Shown: positions 42,701-45,894 of the stretch, one piece after another
Position numbering within the stretch: the first letter of the stretch is position 1
How the letters are laid out: each line of letters opens with the position of its first letter
Source of the DNA: Caryophanales bacterium UBA2289
Lineage (GTDB): Bacteria > Bacillota_I > Bacilli_A > Izemoplasmatales > Hujiaoplasmataceae
Direction of reading: 5' to 3'
Assembly (NCBI GenBank): GCA_002345505.1
Contig: DDWJ01000037.1
Span: 1 to 45,894 of the forward strand
Length of the DNA: 45,894 bases
Notes under the pieces: generated by a model
Told to the model about the DNA's origin: nothing
Databases searched by the model: none
What the model saw: only the letters and a program-made list of their open reading frames with translations
Made by a program: the position numbers and the translations under genes

Positions 42701-44744
42701 CTAAAGCGCCAGACGTCAAGATGATATCTGAAGTTGTTTCAAATCCGTAAATATCACCTGTATTTAAACTGTCATAAATGCTTAAAGTAGAATCTGTTGA
42801 TGTAGCTCCAATAATTCCTCCGATATAATACTCAGGATTAACTGCTTGTTCTGAAGTAAATGTATGAGAATCAAAATCAATATTAGCCTGATTAGAAACT
42901 CTGTTGATTATACCAGAACCGCTACCAACAACACTACCTAAATATGTCTTACTTAAAGCGTCATTACCTAAATTCAGAGTTACATCTAATAAAACATTTT
43001 CAATTGTAGCTCCAGTCATCTTACCCGCTATTGCACCCATGTAAAATGTTTGCGAATAGATACTATTGGTATTTACTAGATTGATTGTCGACTCAGAGAA
43101 TATAATATCTTTAACCTCTGCTCCAGCACCAAGTCTAGAGAAAAGCCCTGTATAATGCTCATTATTAACCGAATAACCACCATTAATGGTTAGACCATAA
43201 ATATAGAAGTTATCAGTTAATACTTCTGGATTTCCATTAGCGCCTGAGAAAGTACCATAAAAGATTTTTGTTGGTACAACATATGAACCCGGAGCTAAGA
43301 CACTCATATCAATATCAGCGGTCAAAACATAATCGGAATGAGCAAAATCCGTTCCATTAAGAACGGTATTTTTATTTAATAGTTTAGAGAAAAATGCCAA
43401 ATCATATGCATCATCTATTTGATAAACTCCACCCACGTAAACCAAACCTTTAAGAATTGGATAACCATCGGTTGGATAAAAATACCAAGTATCACTATTA
43501 TAGGTAAAAGCTCCAGATTTTAAATCGGCTGTTGGTTCACCTGTGGCCAATAAAGGATCCGGTACTTTAACAGTGAAATCAGTAATTGAATCATTATTAA
43601 TGTCAACATCACCATCTAAATAAACATCGTCATCGTAGACTAAATTACTTGAACTTCCAGTAACATTAACTACTTGTTGGGTTACTTCTCCCAAGTCGAC
43701 TATGACATTGCCATTATTACTAAATAATACTGGTTCAACAGTAAACTTATTGATAAAGTTAGCATTAACTACTACTTTAGAAACAAAATATGAGTTTTCA
43801 AAATTACCCGCATTTGTATGTACGATACCAGAGGCTTCAAAATCTTCTGAAGAAGTACCGACTAAATATCTAATACCCGCTTCAGTAACACTGGTTCTAT
43901 TATCAATAACATAAATATTTTCTACAGAACCATATGTTGTGAAATTTGAACCTGTCCAAGTTTTTGGATCCGGCATATTGAATCCAACAACATTTGTGAT
44001 TTTTGTTAAATCTGGATGCATTTCTAATAACTCAGTATACATGTCGATAAATCCGATATTCTTTATAACACCTGCATTATAATTAAACATCCCATAGTAT
44101 TCTGTCATTGCGATATCAATTGTTTCTGGATTAGAAGTGTCTTCGTATATTAAATATTCATGACCAGATAGATAAAGGTTTTTGATTTCGAATCCTTGTC
44201 CATCAAAAATACCTGTGAAATATCTTTCATAAAAACTTTGACTACTAGGATTTGCGTCTGCGAAGATATAACCAATTGGTATAAATGTTTTTGATTTCAT
44301 TACCGAATAATCGATATTACTACCAAGAACATAATGTTGATCTAATACTTCTTCAATCTTGGCATCACTCAACTTTACATCTTCGGTTGGATTACCAGTA
44401 ATGTAAACTTCAGAGAAAGAAACATCTACAGAAAAACGATATAATTCTTCTGCCGTATCAAAACGAATAATTTTTGTTGTATCGCAAGAGGAAGCTCCAG
44501 CGGTACAAATAGTGTCTCTATATTCTGTATATGTTATATAATCAGTACTTTCCGTCTTGTCAACGATTGTATCGTCCCAATCATAAGTACCGTCAAAAAT
44601 CACAAATCTGCTTGGATCTAATTGATTAGGTAACGCTTCTGTTATTTCCACAAAGAAACCAATATTTAAAAATGCAAAAAGCATAGCGACTAATACCACT
44701 AAGCTATGTTTTATAATTGATAGTTTAAATAGATTATTTTTCAT
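36783..44744 (-). CDS. Giant secreted beta-helix adhesin with lamin-tail domain
   Basis: A protein of about 2653 residues. An N-terminal signal region (MKNNLFKLSI, then a hydrophobic helix to about residue 33) is followed by roughly residues 160-1330 of GLUG-like beta-helix repeats: many copies of GG(I/V)(I/F)G-x alternating with N-x-G-(D/N/T)-I, such as GGIIGKINN and NHGTISS. A lamin-tail domain at about 1690-1800 reads DLIITEYIEG, AIEIYNGTG and VDLSTYSI. The rest looks like stacked beta-sandwich domains. There is no LPxTG, C-terminal membrane helix or binding repeat, so its anchoring is unclear. AGGTG lies before the chosen ATG; a longer start would overlap the preceding gene. Adhesion or biofilm matrix is inferred. 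Confidence 0.85.
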   Translation of the reverse strand: MKNNLFKLSIIKHSLVVLVAMLFAFLNIGFFVEITEALPNQLDPSRFVIFDGTYDWDDTIVDKTESTDYITYTEYRDTICTAGASSCDTTKIIRFDTAEELYRFSVDVSFSEVYITGNPTEDVKLSDAKIEEVLDQHYVLGSNIDYSVMKSKTFIPIGYIFADANPSSQSFYERYFTGIFDGQGFEIKNLYLSGHEYLIYEDTSNPETIDIAMTEYYGMFNYNAGVIKNIGFIDMYTELLEMHPDLTKITNVVGFNMPDPKTWTGSNFTTYGSVENIYVIDNRTSVTEAGIRYLVGTSSEDFEASGIVHTNAGNFENSYFVSKVVVNANFINKFTVEPVLFSNNGNVIVDLGEVTQQVVNVTGSSSNLVYDDDVYLDGDVDINNDSITDFTVKVPDPLLATGEPTADLKSGAFTYNSDTWYFYPTDGYPILKGLVYVGGVYQIDDAYDLAFFSKLLNKNTVLNGTDFAHSDYVLTADIDMSVLAPGSYVVPTKIFYGTFSGANGNPEVLTDNFYIYGLTINGGYSVNNEHYTGLFSRLGAGAEVKDIIFSESTINLVNTNSIYSQTFYMGAIAGKMTGATIENVLLDVTLNLGNDALSKTYLGSVVGSGSGIINRVSNQANIDFDSHTFTSEQAVNPEYYIGGIIGATSTDSTLSIYDSLNTGDIYGFETTSDIILTSGALEIDVYIGGIIGKINNTEAAIHNMVAVTNKGNLYAGSVKERTGVPAYQYVGGVFGMLEGKAPILEEGTSYRFANLYNEGEVNYTYTTNTADVISAGIGVSKTSESVEYGLLYNHGTFAYSGSTISPFKYTATIYDISTSSINLTLTRVYNGSCTFDGQGVKTSCSNMNYDSNIYSSISPFMYSDNNNSTLIKYSVNYANINFMNNSGNTTITMSTTLNIAGLTLNTNVNYENVHNYGDINVVNVNLGSNSLYISGFSKQLSTDKHIKNSLNSGNIVFAEMSGSGNIYVAGFVNTNFAGDLQDETQSPTQPIATEGIINSINYGKLNSTYNSTLFGVNGTNNSFVGGLTTFNKGSIQDSTNLGDISVANTNTSATATFYPSDSGSYEGGLIQTYTGGVVIGGVSAMILDGNSRIYDSSNKGDIISRAYRFARAGGVLGVSLYQESIAGGITSGMGLVDTIEESVLSNGLNLGDISALTNIIVSYSTASATRNLSLLVGNGVTFPGQTYNRPISLSYSDTIGTEQRIPVQSSAGGVIGYGLSVMKNMLNHGTISSTDVAGGVVGATFVLGGSNSPVTIVNITTAVNYGNIKSILTSSLSSLQYNNLTMTSVSSLYMADGNTFIFPTTYTKEAPRNKRGFGGIFGRLQRGNLGAMSAEGGSFDFIVNANPNIDLIGRIDQVGDFSNTVTAYRFNGAIVYSAKLNDTTQKVFTGFTFNGRIITQEVSYLGYERITWGVYEHEFVVNYQEGSFRQQGTTMTQLSFGSTGQQTALLRSSSTSKPNPLGVIINGSGSYVYSNLIPWITEDPNDVNLTEDWTDPLLGNEEREYMYGPYFPMRVEEDLTKFIYYAEYDLLADRFRSISDGGTGTNVRENGMYVLSTTAGQEFGAVLPRNISPADIELINEDLNLSIIELDYDNLAPSQTNNLYQPIIDQYEALYQTRYNDKAELTESSLQNLTLVEDGGSNTILSLPDIDYDNKEITFTISMEAFNPSLNTASFNIYDALISSNALIGVRPADFTMDDLIITEYIEGSSFNKAIEIYNGTGSSVDLSTYSIQIYYNGNITPGSTINLSGSLANGEVFVVAHTSANATILAAADLTTGSYSPNGNDAIVLRNGSAVIDSIGEVGDDTVYAEDVTLTRKLLLRDTNHQDSYSVEYYWETYDIDTANYIGDYTFDLESLSSLLYFERYDEISTDYPALLDITLPSQSISSETTPQSLGYFSVYSEAFINDPIFAETFYYNDYQVFIIFTPNINNTGGTTGIQYVSFNGGGNTGPLSSYTNPQPSSIDISGNGDVTYNGSLKLIFNDGKGVLNEGYDFIDNFKLYYMDGVSEVEVDMDHYSVSSVAVTAGGIYEITFNFSDALLKGGNYRIKYSYFSASTVYTVNFDKAASNQAIIEDLDYYSYDDDFSPSGTSFTTYISMGKVPSIDGTTSNFTTQTIDPLNPLYREYLSNAYYDISFMYADSFAISNFATVTRAQLTNTTYSNGYKTYTIQYDITAENGSTTQTFTHTIIERTVELTAAYKDGNDVPLDNITTTREALTTRFEIDLGFDTSDDMSGPVDYSVELTDPEHIEISVVGVDFALQPITNIVGLTYSSNDYLIIDMGSETLPGTYTFTLTYNRGVTVGTITFAELEITKLEGTSAYLTDIKFTPIASESKYPTMDITNAVNGDITQIYNPAVYFFGIDYDGADEIDYEYFRVYGQVNNIPLESYYPYMLDYLPLGATVSRYDPTRSDWSSNGYYSPEVNNLSTEEEKGVLAADFTEVVGEDNIFIRYRVTSEDGNSQVYYNIKVNDITYNVTLIFDIYYCDDQDVCVLAKDTSEFTEVVQINVYNLYVHSKDSTFADPNPDENNPLYYPTFSRVSGEYNSMTQFIYTDASDYNYRFGRNRAGFYIFEVVLPYDQYLNDMYTYEIDFTTFTLDDVDDLTFTSSKDYNGKYYYITYSEANRTRRFDIKIYRADVTGDKPFGLFDFFRTWS

Positions 44745-44752
44745 ATTTTCAC

Positions 44753-45661
44753 CTACCAACTTCCGCCCCAAGGTGGTGTTGCAAGACCCCAAACATTCTC
44801 TGGGCCACCTAAGGCTTGTACTGCTTCAACTGTTACACCGATTTGTAGTGAGTATCCATCTGGATATGAACCAAAGTTAACGGTAGGCGGAAACGCTACT
44901 ATTAAAGGTATAGTTGTTAAAGTGTTTACTGATGATTGATAATAAATATAGTTAAAATAACGGTTTTCATAAGCTATGGCTTCATCTTGAGAATCAAGAA
45001 TATTTGAACCCCTAATCACAAGGTTACCATCAACGTCTGCATCCTCTAGATTACCAGCTGATTTAATATAAAAATCTTCTGTTTGAGTTGCAGCATCGGT
45101 ATAAACTCCGGTACTTACAAATTCATAGATAACTGTTCCGGAAGAATCTCTAATGTCGTTATTGATATCATAATAATAAGCAGTTTCATTGGAATCTATA
45201 TACCAATTAGATCCATAATAAAGCGTTAACTCTCTCATAATATCATCATTCATATATACTGACAACTCGGTTACATCTCCCAAATAGTCCGTATATGTTA
45301 AGGTTAATTGCTTAAATATTTTAACTCTGAAATATGTTGGAACATTACTTTGGACCGAAACATCTATTCTAAAGTTTTCAATAAAATCGTCAGCTGTTTC
45401 ATTATCAATATTAACCAAATAAACCCCTGGTTTATAAACTCCAGGAGCAATTTCGACTTGTGAAGCCGACATTAATCTTGTTGTTCCATCATGAAAATAA
45501 ATATCCAATTCAACATCTACAACACCCATATCAGTTTCATAATCGATGCTTTGTTCTAATCTAGTTGTAAACCAGGCATAAGTGACAAAGACAAAAGACG
45601 AAATTGTTAAAACTAACAATATCAAAGAAAATATATATTGTTTTTTAGTTCGTTCAAACAT
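44753..45661 (-). CDS. SipW-type exported protein beside the giant adhesin
   Basis: A 302-residue exported protein, first gene after riboswitch 2. The signal region MFERTKKQ, a hydrophobic helix and VTYAWFTTRLEQ carry the AWFT pattern of SipW substrates. The mature start VDVELDIYFHDGT and the later VSVQSNVPTYFRVKI fit TasA-like beta-sandwich proteins, and LQIGVTVEAVQALGG is the recurrent C-terminal motif of this class. It ends PPWGGSW, close to the adhesin start (8 bp). No signal peptidase is encoded in this operon, so the SipW enzymes 20 kb away are candidate processors. It may link the adhesin to the fibre (inference). Confidence 0.75.
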   Translation of the reverse strand: MFERTKKQYIFSLILLVLTISSFVFVTYAWFTTRLEQSIDYETDMGVVDVELDIYFHDGTTRLMSASQVEIAPGVYKPGVYLVNIDNETADDFIENFRIDVSVQSNVPTYFRVKIFKQLTLTYTDYLGDVTELSVYMNDDIMRELTLYYGSNWYIDSNETAYYYDINNDIRDSSGTVIYEFVSTGVYTDAATQTEDFYIKSAGNLEDADVDGNLVIRGSNILDSQDEAIAYENRYFNYIYYQSSVNTLTTIPLIVAFPPTVNFGSYPDGYSLQIGVTVEAVQALGGPENVWGLATPPWGGSW

Positions 45662-45748
45662 ATTTTCTTTACCTTTCTAAGAATGTCTTTTATACAAAAA
45701 AGCCCTTGTCTATCACTTTTGAGCATCTTCTTTTTCTTAATAAGAAAT

Positions 45749-45779
45749 AAAAAATGCCCTCGTCCTAAAGACAACGGCA
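45749..45779 (-). terminator. Expression-platform terminator of riboswitch 2
   Basis: TGCCGTTGTCT pairs with GGACGAGGGCA around a 3-nt loop, then six Ts on the minus strand. Compared with copy 1, an A-T pair has become G-C, a compensatory change that supports the hairpin. Confidence 0.88.
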
Positions 45780-45847
45780 ACTGGCTACCATCTAGAAGAA
45801 GGCCCTATAGCTTTGCGTCATTAGCTTTCACTGGTTTTGCTATTTAC
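45775..45847 (-). promoter_or_regulatory. Cyclic-di-GMP-I (GEMM-I) riboswitch, copy 2
   Basis: The minus strand repeats the aptamer of copy 1: TAGCAAA, P2 with a GAAA loop, GACGCAAAGC, CTATAGGGCC, P3 with a different loop, GGTAGCC and GTTGCCG. P2 (ACCAGT-GAAA-GCTAAT) has two C-A mismatches, so it should be weaker than in copy 1. All segments known to contact the ligand or the tetraloop receptor seem kept. It overlaps its terminator as copy 1 does, so ON control of the adhesin operon is predicted. Confidence 0.92.
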
Positions 45848-45853
45848 GAGTAT

Positions 45854-45882
45854 ATTATATTATTAAGACTCACCTTTGTCAA
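45854..45882 (-). promoter_or_regulatory. Consensus promoter of the adhesin operon
   Basis: Minus-strand TTGACA (45877-45882) and TATAAT (45854-45859) are separated by exactly 17 bp, immediately ahead of riboswitch 2. The spacer differs from that of copy 1, so this is not a recent duplication of the whole segment. Confidence 0.94.
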
Positions 45883-45894
45883 TATTATTGTCGT

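Noticed and set aside
36783..44744. Tandem DNA repeats or a CRISPR array in the adhesin gene
   Set aside because: The periodicity is at protein level (Gly-rich beta-helix turns) with diverged DNA, and there are no uniform repeats with spacers.
25830..45882. The two near-identical riboswitches as copies of a mobile repeat
   Set aside because: Similarity is confined to the aptamer and terminator. Promoter spacers, loops and leaders differ, and the changes keep pairing, so selection on structure explains it.
1..45894. Mycoplasma-type code with TGA as tryptophan
   Set aside because: Tryptophan is encoded by TGG throughout, and several genes end at TGA with proper family C-termini and neighbours starting just after.

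Overview
The window is AT-rich, Gram-positive-type chromosomal DNA with strong AGGAGG-type ribosome binding sites. Tryptophan is read from TGG and TGA is used as a normal stop (the cation efflux gene and the giant adhesin both end in TGA), so a mycoplasma-type code is excluded. A pyruvate:ferredoxin oxidoreductase, SUF order sufC-D-S-U-B, a c-di-AMP receptor (DarA), an orphan MsmK/UgpC-type sugar ABC ATPase and a short ComK-like protein together suggest an anaerobic, fermentative Bacillota. It probably sits near the Mollicutes (Izemoplasma, Haloplasma or Acholeplasma-like). That placement is inference. No rRNA, tRNA, transposase, phage gene or CRISPR array was seen.

Layout. From 1 to about 17.8 kb lie housekeeping genes on the minus strand: pgk-tpiA, a ComK-like gene, ugpC, a PucR-type regulator, darA, the suf operon, MgtC-like and CDF transporters, a PrsA-like lipoprotein and nifJ. 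From 17.8 to 25.97 kb is a surface-fibre locus headed by a c-di-GMP-I riboswitch. It holds three TasA/camelysin-like exported proteins, two SipW-type signal peptidases, a membrane-anchored McrB-like AAA+ ATPase, a DUF2357-like partner, and a WalJ-like metallohydrolase at the end. From 26 to 31.5 kb is a short-chain acyl-CoA operon (thiolase, SDR reductase, a chimeric KAS-III/CoA-transferase ORF, two alpha/beta hydrolases) opposite a TetR regulator. A glycerate kinase follows. From 32.7 to 45.9 kb is a second operon with its own c-di-GMP-I riboswitch and perfect-consensus promoter. It encodes a SipW-type exported protein, a roughly 2650-residue beta-helix adhesin and two GGDEF/EAL proteins.

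How it works together. Both riboswitches carry an intrinsic terminator whose 5' arm overlaps the 3' strand of aptamer P1, so ligand binding should switch transcription ON. High c-di-GMP would then express the fibre and processing locus and the giant adhesin. The second operon also encodes an EAL phosphodiesterase with an extracellular dCache sensor, so the output would destroy its own signal. This self-limiting c-di-GMP circuit, built around SipW/TasA-like fibres with an unexplained AAA+/DUF2357 pair, is the most interesting system here.
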